A stretch of 30,549 bases of DNA from Saccoglossus kowalevskii. Its lineage: Eukaryota > Hemichordata > Enteropneusta > Harrimaniidae. The position numbers and the translations under genes are program-made. The stretch lies in NCBI RefSeq assembly GCF_000003605.2, contig NW_003149271.1, positions 553,203-583,751 of the forward strand. Direction: 5' to 3'. A model generated the notes under the pieces. The model was given only the letters and a program-made list of their open reading frames with translations, did no database searches and was not told the DNA's origin. Below, piece after piece: positions 12,827 to 24,000 of this stretch (position 1 is the first letter of the stretch; every line of letters begins with the position of its first letter).

Positions 12827-13955
12827 TCCATTAACAATGTACCCCAATAATACACGAAGAGCTTAAAAGAGCTTGAATTATATGACATCATGTTAATTTA
12901 TTCTGAGATGATCAAGACCAAGAATTCAACTTTTATAAATAAATCACAAGTGTGTTTGAAAACAGAGAGCAATGTCTGACAACACATCACTCACACAGGA
13001 CAGTATTACTGACAATGGCCAAGCAAAATAGTGGCAGTTTAATTTTAATTCATTGACCACTATCTAGTGTTGATTTTCTCACCTGCAAATATATCATGTA
13101 CAGACATACAAATACTCAACACCAGGGCCAAAATTGATAAAATAGTATATTGAACATCTTGATATAGTGAAGATGTCAAAAGAAACACTATTAACAGCGA
13201 AGCAAATTACTATGTGTTATTTACAGTATAGTAATCATGTACTACACATGCACGACTTAAAGTAGCACACACACACATACATACATTTGTATATGCATAC
13301 ATGCAAGCTGCATGTCCCCCCCCCAAAATCCCTGCCCCTCTATAATACTAAATTCTGACTTTGGAATGAAACCTCTATACAAGCTAATTGAAGACACGAT
13401 GCACAGATAGGGCAATGACTGTGAAGGTACAGAAACAACAGTAAAGTGTGCTAAAGCTATCGATAGATAGGGCATACAACAATTCTTCAATATTATGCAT
13501 ATTTACCTTTAAGATACTGCATTTATTAAAAGCATGTTTCCCTCACACACACCTGTCATTTACAAGAGTACCGGTACAAGCACTACCATTAGAACAAAAA
13601 TGATATATCAAATATTAATCTTAGAATAATTCGAACGGAATTGATCCTCAACTGTGATGTTCAATTGGGCTTCTTTGATGTGTGGTAAATATGATTACAC
13701 CAACAGCTATTTCACTAACATTGGTCCCCAAAGTCTCATTTCCCTTTTGGTTATAATACACTATGCGAGAATTGAAATTCAGAGGAAATTACACATTTAT
13801 TCACACTGTTTGTATTTCCTGTCTTTTTATTAAACTAGTGAGTTCATCACAAGAAGTATAAATGAAAGATACCAAGGATAGTATTATATTTCAAATCAAC
13901 TGATTTTATCTAAAATGTAACAGGCAAACAGTTTTATCCACATTAGTATCTTATT
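12827..13955. other. No recognisable gene
   Basis: AT-rich, with the simple-sequence block at 13264-13324 and TACCGGTA at 13569-13576. The 77-codon minus ORF at 13257-13490 is largely made from the simple repeats. Confidence 0.65.
13264..13324. repeat. (CA)n, (CATA)n and C9 run
   Basis: A short CA repeat passes into CATACATACAT, then AT-rich TATGCATACATG and a run of nine C at 13316-13324. Simple sequence only. Confidence 0.85.
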
Positions 13956-14594
13956 CAGTGTTGGAAATTAACATAAAACAAGCAGCCTCTCGGCTGAGAC
14001 AGCTCAGCTGTTAGCAATGCACATTACAATTAAAGAACAGAAGATATTATTAGAAAATTAACAATATGTATAGTATCAAAGCAATCAGACTTGTGGTTTT
14101 CAACAATATTGGAAAATATCACTTTTTACCAAAAATGACAAAAATATTCACCAAAATTAGAGAATTAAAAATATCATTACAAAATGAACAAATCTGAGAG
14201 AGGTACACATGTAGTACCTATATATGTAATATCAAAGTAATCGGACTTGAGGTTTTTCACAAGAAGTCAAAAATATCACTTGTTACCAAAAATTACAATA
14301 ATAATATTCACCAAAATAGAGAATTTGAGATTTTGACATGAAATGAACAAATCTGAGAAAGAACCATCCAAGGTACTTGCATATCAAATTTGAAAACATT
14401 CTGACTTGTGGTTTCGAACTTGAGGTATTTTTATATTACAGGAACTAGATGTCTCTATACAACTGTAGGTCAGTGGTATTCATTTTTGTATTGGTCGAAA
14501 GGACATGTTGCCAACAGTTGGTTTTCAAAACTATTGGTCGAACACAAAATCAGATGCTATTGAACTGAAGTGTTAGCATTAATTTCCAACACAG
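13956..14594. mobile_element. Non-autonomous hAT-like element, 639 bp
   Basis: The left end CAGTGTTGGAAATTAA (13956-13971) is matched on the minus strand at 14594-14579 by CTGTGTTGGAAATTAA, a 16-bp terminal repeat with one mismatch. The flanking octamers ATCTTATT (13948-13955) and GTCTTAGT (14595-14602) agree at 6 of 8 positions, consistent with an old 8-bp target duplication, the hallmark of hAT elements. CAG-type ends also fit hAT. The interior holds tandem repeats with a period of about 155 bp and no coding frame. Family assignment is inferred from ends and flanks only. Confidence 0.7.
14070..14430. repeat. Internal tandem repeat, about 155 bp x 2.3
   Basis: Successive copies of ATCAAA(G)-AATC-GACTTG-GGTTT begin at 14075, 14231 and 14383, giving periods of 156 and 152 bp. 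Shared downstream blocks are ATATCACTT-TTACCAAAAA, ATATTCACCAAAAT and AAATGAACAAATCTGAGA. The array lies wholly within the hAT-like element and appears in about 2.3 diverged copies. Confidence 0.8.
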
Positions 14595-14602
14595 GTCTTA
14601 GT

Positions 14603-15318
14603 ACCAAGTGCTTATCCACAGTTAATATGGCACTTGGTATTATTGGGAGACAGTGTTAATGGCTATCATAACTCATATAATTGACTAATTCAGAGATGAG
14701 TAATTTATCTGAATATGAACCCTTAATAAAAGACTAGTGCAACAAAAGTTCGTCGAAGGTCATCGCATTACGTTAGGTGAAATTGGAATGTAGAGAGAAT
14801 CTGCCATCAAGATGGATTACCAATTCTAGGTTTAATAATGAAGATACATTATTGTAATATTATGACAGTATTTCAGGCACACTCACAAATCTCATTCAAT
14901 AGTTGATGATCTGTTCATTGCAAGATCTTGTATTGTGTAAAAGGTGTGGCCTGGACGTTTGATTCTGAATTTCTGTATTAATAGCTCAATGCCGAAATAC
15001 CAATCTTTGAGAAGGGAATATTGTGTTGAGATAGCCTTACTCAATCAAAACTGACCATTATCAAATATGTATGTATAGCACATTACTGAGCATGAAAATA
15101 CCTTACAAAATTCTTTCGTGTTTGTCAAATCCCACACAATGTTTTAACAACCACTATAACCTTTGTTTGTCCTTTATATTCAATTTCATGCATAATGATG
15201 TAAATGTGAACAACTCACACGGATTATATCTTTCTAACAACTGTAACAGTCAATTGTACAAGAATCAATTATTTAATGTTTTACCTGTCGTCAGTTTTCA
15301 TGGCAAGTTTGATGTTGT
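14603..15318. other. No recognisable gene
   Basis: AT-rich unique sequence between the hAT-like element and the 38-bp array. A 94-codon ORF (15071-15355) runs into the first minisatellite unit and is not credible as a gene. Confidence 0.65.
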
Positions 15319-15870
15319 AAGGTTTATGAATACTGAACAGATTGATGAATATTGATGAGGTTCATGAATACTGAACAGATTGGTGAATGTTGATGAGGTT
15401 CATGAATACTGAACAGATTAGTGAATGTTGATGAGGTTCATGAATACTGAACAGATTGGTGAATATTGATGAGGTTCATGAATACTGAACAGATTGGTGA
15501 ATATTGATGAGGTTCATGAATACTGAACAGATTAGTGAATGTTGATGAGGTTCATGAATACTGAACAGATTGGTGAATGTTGATGAGGTTCATGAATACT
15601 GAACAGATTGGTGAATGTTGATGAGGTTCATGAATACTGAACAGATTGGTGAATGTTGATGAGGTTCATGAATACTGAACAGATTGGTGAATATTGATGA
15701 GGTTCATGAATACTGAACAGATTAGTGAATGTCGATGAGGTTCATGAATACTGAACAGATTGGTGAATGTTGATGAGGTTCATGAATACTGAAAAAATTG
15801 GTGAATGTTGATGAGGTTCATGAATACTGATGAGATTGGTGAATATTGATGAGATTCATGAATACTGAAT
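15319..15870. repeat. 38-bp minisatellite, 14 units plus partial
   Basis: Units start at 15319, 15357 and then every 38 bp to 15851 with no insertion or deletion. The first unit (TTTATG, ATTGATG) and the last three are more diverged, as expected for array edges. The unit can be split into TTCATGAATACTGAACAGA and TTGGTGAATGTTGATGAGG, which align at 12 of 19 positions, so the 38-mer looks like a duplicated 19-mer. Two variable sites (GGTG/AGTG and AATG/AATA) define unit types. The period is not a multiple of three, so it is not coding. Confidence 0.97.
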
Positions 15871-16318
15871 AACCTGATAATGACTTGGTGAATACAGCCA
15901 AGAAATACTTTTTTTTTATTTATTCATGGCTAGAATTTTCAAACAGTAAGAATAAACATGATATAATTATGACCAAACATGCCAGGCTTCTTGTACACTT
16001 AGACCAATCACAATACATTCACATAAGTGATATACCATATGACATCAGTAGGAGCCATCCATATGTGCATAACTTAACACCACTGTTTGTCTATATGCTC
16101 TGAAATACTCCCAGTGTGACTAAACCCCTAAATAATCAGTCTATGGCACACAGCAGACAAATGAGATCTTTGTTTTCAATTCAATCTAGCCATGAGGTTC
16201 ACTATTTACTTGACTAGATCATATGCCACTTGGGTTAGATGATGTTTTTTCAAAACTACAACTATTTTTGGCCTTGCTTTTCTGGTGTCTATTTCCTTCA
16301 TCTGGAAGTCATCAACGT
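15871..16318. other. No recognisable gene
   Basis: Starts with a decayed minisatellite remnant (ACTTGGTGAATAC at about 15883-15895), then AT-rich unique sequence. Confidence 0.6.
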
Positions 16319-16665
16319 CTAGGGTATTTACTGCTAGTTTAGACAATAAGCAAGGAGAACAGTGATTGCTAGTCTAGGTAGGGCAGTGATGCGGATTTAT
16401 CCCTGTCATTGGTGTTGCTACAGGTTTATCCCAGTCTAGGGCAGTGATTGGTGTTGCTGATAGTTAAATCCTAAACTAGAGGCTCAGTGACTCACTGATC
16501 CCAGTCTAAGACAGGGAGTGACTGGTTTTATCAATAGTTTAATCCTAAGCTAGGGGGGGATTAGTGATTTCCACCGATCTCAGTCTAGGGCCAAGAGTGA
16601 GTGGTATTTACTCATAGTTTAATCCAAAATGATTTACACTGATCCCAGTTTAAGACAAAGTGTGC
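16319..16665. repeat. Degenerate tandem repeat, 62-79 bp period
   Basis: The block AGTCTAGG or AGTCTAAG recurs at 16371, 16433, 16503, 16582 and, as AGTTTAAG, at 16647, giving periods of 62, 70, 79 and 65 bp. Other shared pieces are CAGTGATTGGT, ATAGTTTAATCC and ACTGATCCC. Many indels indicate an old minisatellite-like array. Confidence 0.75.
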
Positions 16666-17014
16666 ATGGACACAAGCCATATTCAGGCTGTTACACAGTA
16701 ATCACATGCATCTCAGCAGTTACACATAAATGAAGTGTACTCTTCAAAATAATCTAGTACAAAAACTTCAAATTCAAGCCAGACAATCAATACTATCTTG
16801 AATAACTGTTTGTTCCAACACTGTACACTTTGCAATGTAGAATACAAGATTTACTAGATTACTAAATACCACAGATGTTCCTATGACTTCCTCCATGGTG
16901 GTCATAATGAGTACAGCATGGACTGAAAGCATTTGAGGTGTTCAGCTGTCTCTCTTCAAGAAGACTAGACATGCTCTGAGATTGATTACACGACAATTCT
17001 CAACTTTTGTCTAA

Positions 17015-17029
17015 CCCCCCCCCCCCCCC
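17015..17029. repeat. Run of 15 C
   Basis: Fifteen C on the plus strand, 190 bp before a run of 12 G at 17217-17228. Single-stranded, the two tracts could in principle pair. Confidence 0.95.
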
Positions 17030-17216
17030 TCAAACCTTTATCTCTAAAAAATATTATCTTCTGTCTGAAGGATGTTAAAAAATAATCAATTGGAGGAAAA
17101 TGACATTTTCTACAAATTTTGTTGGGGGAGAATCAGCGAAGCAGATTACTGCATAACAATTCCATGTGCAAGTCATTCTTATAATAATTAAGCACTATAG
17201 TTTATCTGAACCTATT

Positions 17217-17228
17217 GGGGGGGGGGGG
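17217..17228 (+). repeat. Run of 12 G
   Basis: Twelve G on the plus strand in AT-rich surroundings; partner of the C run at 17015-17029. Confidence 0.95.
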
Positions 17229-18801
17229 CTACTATGTAACAATCTGACCATAATGGATTCAGTTCCAAAAAATTACCAATTACATCACACAAAGACACTG
17301 GTATACCAAAACGAGACCTTTTATAATCCAACAATACAAGTCATCAGATAGATAACAGGCAATGGATACGACACTACCGCTAAGCTCAAAACTAAGTATT
17401 TTGATCACAATCTACCAGAGGGAATATTAAATATCAAAAGGTTATTAAAAATAATCTTTTTCTAGCCTATGGCAATACATAATGTGGTTGGATCAGTGAT
17501 CAGGTCATTGTATCATTAAAGGGAAACATTCCAAACCCAGGGATTGCACCAAAGAATCATGGGACACTATTGTTTATGCTGTTTACAAAGTTAATCTATC
17601 TTTTGTTATCCATTGTAATTTTAATCCAGAAAGTAAAAGTCTTTTGACGCCAAATTTGGTGCAACATTTTGCATGTTTAGGTGTATTTTTTTTTAGAATT
17701 ATTTTCCTTCATTTTGAAGAAAACTGATCCAAGTATTCCTTTGTGACATGTGAAAAGTGCTCAAAATATTAATATCTTCAAGAAGGAGGATGAATTTAAC
17801 AGTGGTGATTCAACAAGATAGGATTTTAGTTGAAAACAAAATGTATTACATTTGGCCAAATATGCATAACGACGATGAAAAATGACTGTCAAACCAGAGT
17901 ACCGTTAAAGAGAATGAACAATGAGAGAACTCATCATCGCTTGCAGAAAATCTCTTTATTGGTGCACTTCTGATATGGGGGGATAATTAAGTAACCCTGG
18001 GTAATCTATGAATAAGAAATTACCCATATTTCTGATAATCGGTCTATGCATAATAGTGATCAATTTTCATCAGCTTCCCTCATAAATCTATTTCAAAATC
18101 ACAGCCTGGATTCAAATGTCAAAACCTATAAAGAAAGATTCTCTCTGGTATAATTATGATTTATTTTAAACGATAAATCAAATCCACTAATTTAGATACT
18201 GGGTGTATGTACAGATGTATGTGCTATGTCTGGATGAAAATTAAATGAACTGAATGACCCAATTTGACAGTTTTTGTGGTAATGTACAAAATACTATGTT
18301 AGACATTTCTAATTCTAAATTTTGAGATGGAAATAGATGAATTTGCTGAGAGTTGGAGATTTAGACTCGCCAATTTAGATTTAATAATATTATTTTAAAG
18401 AAGAAGACACTTATAGCGGACTGTTAGGGTTACAAAGAAGGATCATAAAAATGAATAAATTCATACGCTATCAGTAAAATTATGTAAAAGCCCTGTTTGA
18501 AAGGTTGGCATGAAGAAATTACAGTGCAAGTTATTTCCCAAAAAAATTGTTCTACTTCTAACAGAGAAAATACATGAATTTCAAGGTTAGTAATCATTAC
18601 TGGATTACCAAAATGCACAAACCTTAATTTCCTGGTAAGTAATTATAAAGTTCAATAAATCACTACGAGACAGGCCTCCATGAAAATTCTCAATCTGTCT
18701 TGTGTTAAAAGCTATGCATCAAAACTTAGGAAGTCTCAATTCTACACAATTATATCATTCTCCCTCCCCCAAGCACTAGAAATTATGCATGTTTTGTCCA
18801 T

Positions 18802-18985
18802 TACCGTAAAATCTGTATTAGAAGCTGCATCCCTAATAGAAGTCGCACCCATTGTTTTTGAATAATTGTGAACCAAAAATTCACCATTTCTCATATGTGT
18901 AGATGCTCTAATAGAAGCCGCATTCCCTCTGTTGCATTGTATTATTTTAATAGAAGCCACAGTTTCTAATACAGATTTTACAGTA
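18802..18985. mobile_element. MITE, TA-flanked, 180 bp
   Basis: CCGTAAAATCTGTATTAGAA at 18804-18823 is matched on the minus strand at 18983-18964 with one mismatch (CTGTAAAATC). TA lies outside both ends (18802-18803, 18984-18985). Four same-direction copies of an AGAAGCYGCA-like motif occur inside at 18820, 18838, 18913 and 18952. Non-autonomous, with a Tc1/mariner-type target site. Confidence 0.85.
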
Positions 18986-20994
18986 GTGTTAGTAGTTTCC
19001 GCTTACCATGAATGTAACAACAATGTTCACTCAGCGGCAATTACACATCAATGACAAATTACCGACTATGATGATGCTTATTCGCCCTGACCTAAATATA
19101 CTGCTGCGATTTACGCAGACTTTACTGTCCAACTATAGAACATTAATATACATTTATAACCCATATAAATAAATGCAGTAGGCCTTGCTTTCACAGAGAG
19201 TATATTGTTATAAATTACACAGCAGTGACAGTGATTTACGCCGGGGCCAATGTAGAAGGTACGAATGTGACAGATATGTGTATGATCTCTGAAGGTATAA
19301 TTATTGGGCACGCCCGTGTTGTGACCAAGTCGCAAGCACAATGACATCATTATTTAAGTATGTCGCGGTATCCCAATGTTATAGATAGTTATAAGGATTT
19401 CAGGAAATGAAATGGTTCAATTTACTCATAGTAGCATTAATTCCTACTTTACTTACTGAAAAGACCCTTCATTTTCAGACAAGGCAGCAGCTTTATAGTA
19501 TATTACATCACAATCAGAGTAGAGCTAACACAGATCATTGACCTAAAGTATTATCATTCACTTTTGAGCTTATCAAGAAATTTAAAGAGACAGAAAATAG
19601 AAATGTTATAATTCACAAGTTCAAGACTGCTTTCATCTGGTATCAATGTTATTTAACAAACAAAATCCAATCTGTTACTGCTTCTACATAAAGGGTTACA
19701 GCTATCACCATGGCAACACAGCTGCTTCTATGTAATGGAGCTACAAACAATTTTTCCTATACATCAATACGAATGGATGGATGGATGGATGGAAACATAT
19801 GCAATGACAAATTCTTATGAAACAGATTTGTAATGAATTTTTTATTAGATCTTAATAACAGTGAACATAGGACACATTTTAAAAACTGGGAAAAAAAACA
19901 TCTAGATTTGTAAGAACAGCATGTGTAACCATGGTTATACATTAGTGCAACAGGGAGGTGGTGTGGCAGGCATTTTTTTTGAAGGTGTCATCAATAATTG
20001 AATGGTTGTCTATTCAAAAGATATTCATTGCAGGTTAGCCCAAAGATAAAATGCATTAGGTGAGCAATTAAAAGAAAAGCCATGACAGGACTTGTATGCA
20101 TTGTCTTAGGGGGCCTGATTGATACAGTCATTCATCATTTAGCACAGCTGATGTTTATGCTGAAAAAGAAGGATAGTTAACCAGAGACATTTTTTCATGG
20201 CATTTGTAGGAATATATGCATTTTAATAACATCAAATCAAGTCCGTTTCTTTCTTCATTGTGATTATTTATAAATGACTCATTCTGATTCTAAATCAGGT
20301 GATAAAATACAAAGAACCCCAATCACTGTAATTGGCCAATAAAGATGCTGGTACAAGTTGCACAAGGTTCTCAACCAATAAGTGCCAAGCTTACAAAATG
20401 AAAAGAAAGAAGTGTTTAAAATGCAAGTGCACATCTCAAGTAGATTGACAGAAAAAACGAACAAAACAAAACAAAATCACATTTAAAGCAACCAAGATAC
20501 AATCAGGAATGAAAAAAAAAAAATGTACAAAGCTGCATGGTTAATTGAAAAATCTGATTAAAGATAAATTGAGAAAAAATCCATAGTAACAAGGTTACTG
20601 ATTATATTTGGAATATGACATTCCTTCACTCAGTGACCTCAAGTTATTACTGTACAAAATGTACATACGACTACAGCACAAAGATGAAACCACTCAGGCA
20701 AAAAATATGAAATCACATCAAATTCCATTACAGCGGGAGCTTTATTGAATGTAATGAGGCTCTGTAAGAAGAATTCCATACCAAGAATAAATGACTGACA
20801 ATTCTTCAAATGTAAAAAAAAAAAATATAATGGATATTGTATAGCAAATTCCAGAGAGATGGGTAATATTCAGTTATCTAATATAATACGAACACATTAT
20901 GGTAGACAGAATAGAGAGAACGTTGACAAGGAAGCAAGGTAGATGCCATACCTACTGACACACACATATGAAAGACATACTTGGTTACTTCACC

Positions 20995-20995
<1 letters not shown>
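18986..20995. other. No recognisable gene
   Basis: AT-rich with the (GGAT)5 repeat, an (AAAAC)n-like patch near 20451-20477 and A runs near 20511 and 20815. ORFs are short and featureless. Confidence 0.65.
19773..19792. repeat. (GGAT)5 microsatellite
   Basis: Five perfect tandem GGAT/ATGG units between AATAC and GAAAC. Confidence 0.9.

Positions 20996-21066
<71 letters not shown>
20996..21066. repeat. (TA)n microsatellite, about 35 repeats
   Basis: An uninterrupted run of TA, extended after a TTTA break to about 21075. It creates an artificial Tyr-Ile reading frame on the plus strand, which should not be annotated as a gene. Such runs are length-unstable and can extrude cruciforms. Confidence 0.98.
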
Positions 21067-21074
<8 letters not shown>

Positions 21075-21075
21075 C

Positions 21076-24000
21076 GCACATATTTTGTTTCTTTGCCATA
21101 CCCAACAACGTGCTCTTAACTGAAATCAGTAGGATATCAATTTTATTTCAGTCCATACATTTCTAGGAGAGTAAAATGTACTTTACAGTTGGATACCCAT
21201 CCCAAATAATAAGCAAGTTACCCAACCCATTTTCCCACCATTACTCAAACAACACAGCTCCAAAACAGAATAATCTTCCACCAAAATTCCTGATACCAAT
21301 TTTCCCCTACTTTTCTCATTGTGACACAGTTAAATTGCCGGCAATGACACAGGCCTTAGAATAACTTACTCAAGCTGCTTTCTTAGAAGTAATTTCTCTG
21401 GATAAAGGCCGTCTTGATTAATGCTTCCTATCCTCAAACCCTTTGTACTTGGTCCTTGACGTAGCTTCTTTGCAAATTGAGGGAAATCGTTTTGTTTTTT
21501 TATAAAGTATTGTTGTCGTGGCCAAGTCTAAACAATTACCCCAAACTAAATTGCAACAGAAACAATACTACCGGTATTCAAAAGTCAACAAAAGCATGTA
21601 CAATCACCTGTAGAGAGAATGTGGTACAATCATGTTAAAGGCATCTGCGGTAATTTTTGAAATCTCCTAAAGGATAATAGCACACTAATGTGCACCAATC
21701 CTAACCCATCACATATACATTGATCTTTCCTCTTACGTTGGAATCAATAATATATTATTTGGATTTACTCAACACTATAATGATCCATTTACTTGCAGCC
21801 TAGTCAATACTAATTAAACAGTGTCGCCAAAGGTGTAAACTTTCAGTCATCACAGTCATCATTTCAAGCACGACCGTGAAAGGTCACACATCCTGGCACT
21901 TTGCGATTTTTTTCTGCTATCCCCGAAATAAATCGAAAACCCAATATTATACTTTAATGGGAACTGCAACTAAAAATTTTTGCATTCAGGACTGGGGAAT
22001 TAAGGCCTAAATATAAAATTTGGGTGATTTTCTTCATTGTGCAGGGGTAAAGGGTGTGCATTTTGGGAGTTTAGCCATGGTTTCTCGGTGCCATCAGCAG
22101 TCGTATAAAATGGGGCCTTTTGTAAAAGATGTTTATTATATTTTTTTTTACCCAGAAAAGATTTTTGTGCACATTTTCTGTTTACTTGATCATTATTATT
22201 GAGGGGGGGGGGGGGGTTTCCAAACTGTGTCATGAGAGAATTTATACCAATTTCGAAATACAAATTCTTTAAATATGAGAATTTTAAAGTCAAATTCCCC
22301 CAAAATTCATTTTTAGTTCTTCATAAAACACCAGATCTGTGCTCAAAACAGAGGAATATTGCCACCTAGAGGCAGCAGAGAGAAATGCGTAGATTTCAGA
22401 TTAATTCTTAACATGTGAGCACTCGGGGAATAAACCATGAATCCCTTGACTTGATTCTTTACCTGATTATATCAAATACAAGAAGTTTACTCACTTTCTT
22501 CTTGCTAACAAGTTTTGGTAAGGTCAAGCATGGAGTGTATAAAAAAAACAAGACTGTTACTTGGGGAGGAGGGATTATGTACAATGTATACTTGTATTTA
22601 ACAAAAAATGGAAGGCATTTAAGTTTACAGCTTTTGCATAGCAAAGTGTTTTATGTAGGTTCAATATATAAAACTGATGTAAAACATCATTGGACTTCAC
22701 ACGCACAAAGCTCTAGATGACTGTTCCTTCAACAGGATAAAAAGTTGCTATATTTTAAACAAGTTACATTTACATTCATGCAATTTTCTTTCAATTTTTG
22801 GCTAAAAAATATAGATTTCACTGTTTTTCTGGTTTGGGGATGCTCAGGTGGGTTGACCTGATTGGCATAACCTGCTCAGGATAAAATCTATGGAATTTTA
22901 TTATGAACATAACATTTCCTAGGAGAAAAAATGAAAGCTGCTTAATATTATTTTGGCTCAGTGGCAACATTTAAAACCAGTCTTCAGAAATGCAAATATA
23001 AAACAAAGGAGCATCTGTTATGCTAATTATATGCAAATTAGGCCACACAGCATAGAGTTTGGGAAGGAACTGAGTATGTGTGGTTATTGAAATATTATTT
23101 ACATTAAATATAATGCCATCAACTTCCAATGAAAAATTAAGCAGACAGTGAGGAAGGACAATCAGTCATTTCAGTAAACTACAATTTACTAACCTTGAAA
23201 TGCAATAAAAGAACAATTGCCAAAAATATTTCATCTTTTTTTACTCCCTCCTTCATAATTCATCAACAGGATAATTTCTCATTTTCATTGTCATGAGTAA
23301 CACAATTTAAATTACAGGAAACGTTATAGATATAATTCACCTTAGTAACAACACATTTATCAGGATGTGCCTGTCATCACTAAGGCCCAAGGGGTGGAAT
23401 TATTTTTTTGCTGATGGTCTTTTGTTGAGGCTTCCAGTTTCTCGACATGCTGTACCATTAGCTATATGGATATAGTAATATTATACTTCCTAACTTTAAC
23501 AGGCTGACTAATTTCTACTCCCAGATGGGACTCACTATACAGCAAACTCTCACGCTGTGAGCAGAACACCATTAAAACTTACTCAGTTGGCGAACACTGT
23601 CTTGTCTGAGACTGTCTTTTTCTTACTTGAAATGAAACTTTTTATTACTTGGGGTAGACCATTAGAAGCCATGTGAGGGGAAATGATAGAAAAAAATGTG
23701 CAAAATTTTTGTTTTCCTTCCCTTAGTGCTGTGTTAAATTATTTGTTTATTCCATGACGAATTTGGAGAATTTTTTTTATCATGTGGAATATGTTTTCTC
23801 TATGATTGTGTGCAAAATTTGTTTCTGTTTTTTCCAGGATTCTCTCTGTACAATATTTTTTTTAATTCTCCAATCCTTTTCCCTAAGCTCCTAATTGTTG
23901 ACCCCTTAACTGACCAATTATTTGCAAGTGTTTCTGTTTTTAAAGCACTCTTGGCATTTCTATGCTTTTTGTCCACAAATAATTTTCATAATGCCAATAA

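Larger units (their letters stand above)
16666..18801. other. No recognisable gene
   Basis: AT-rich, with the C15 and G12 runs. No ORF above 61 codons. No inverted repeats of note were found apart from the possible pairing of the two runs. Confidence 0.65.

Noticed and set aside
15319-15870. CRISPR-like regular repeats
   Set aside because: Units are contiguous 38-bp tandem copies with no unique spacers; this is a minisatellite in a eukaryotic context.
20981-21166. Tyr-Ile repeat ORF
   Set aside because: Translation of the (TA)n microsatellite.
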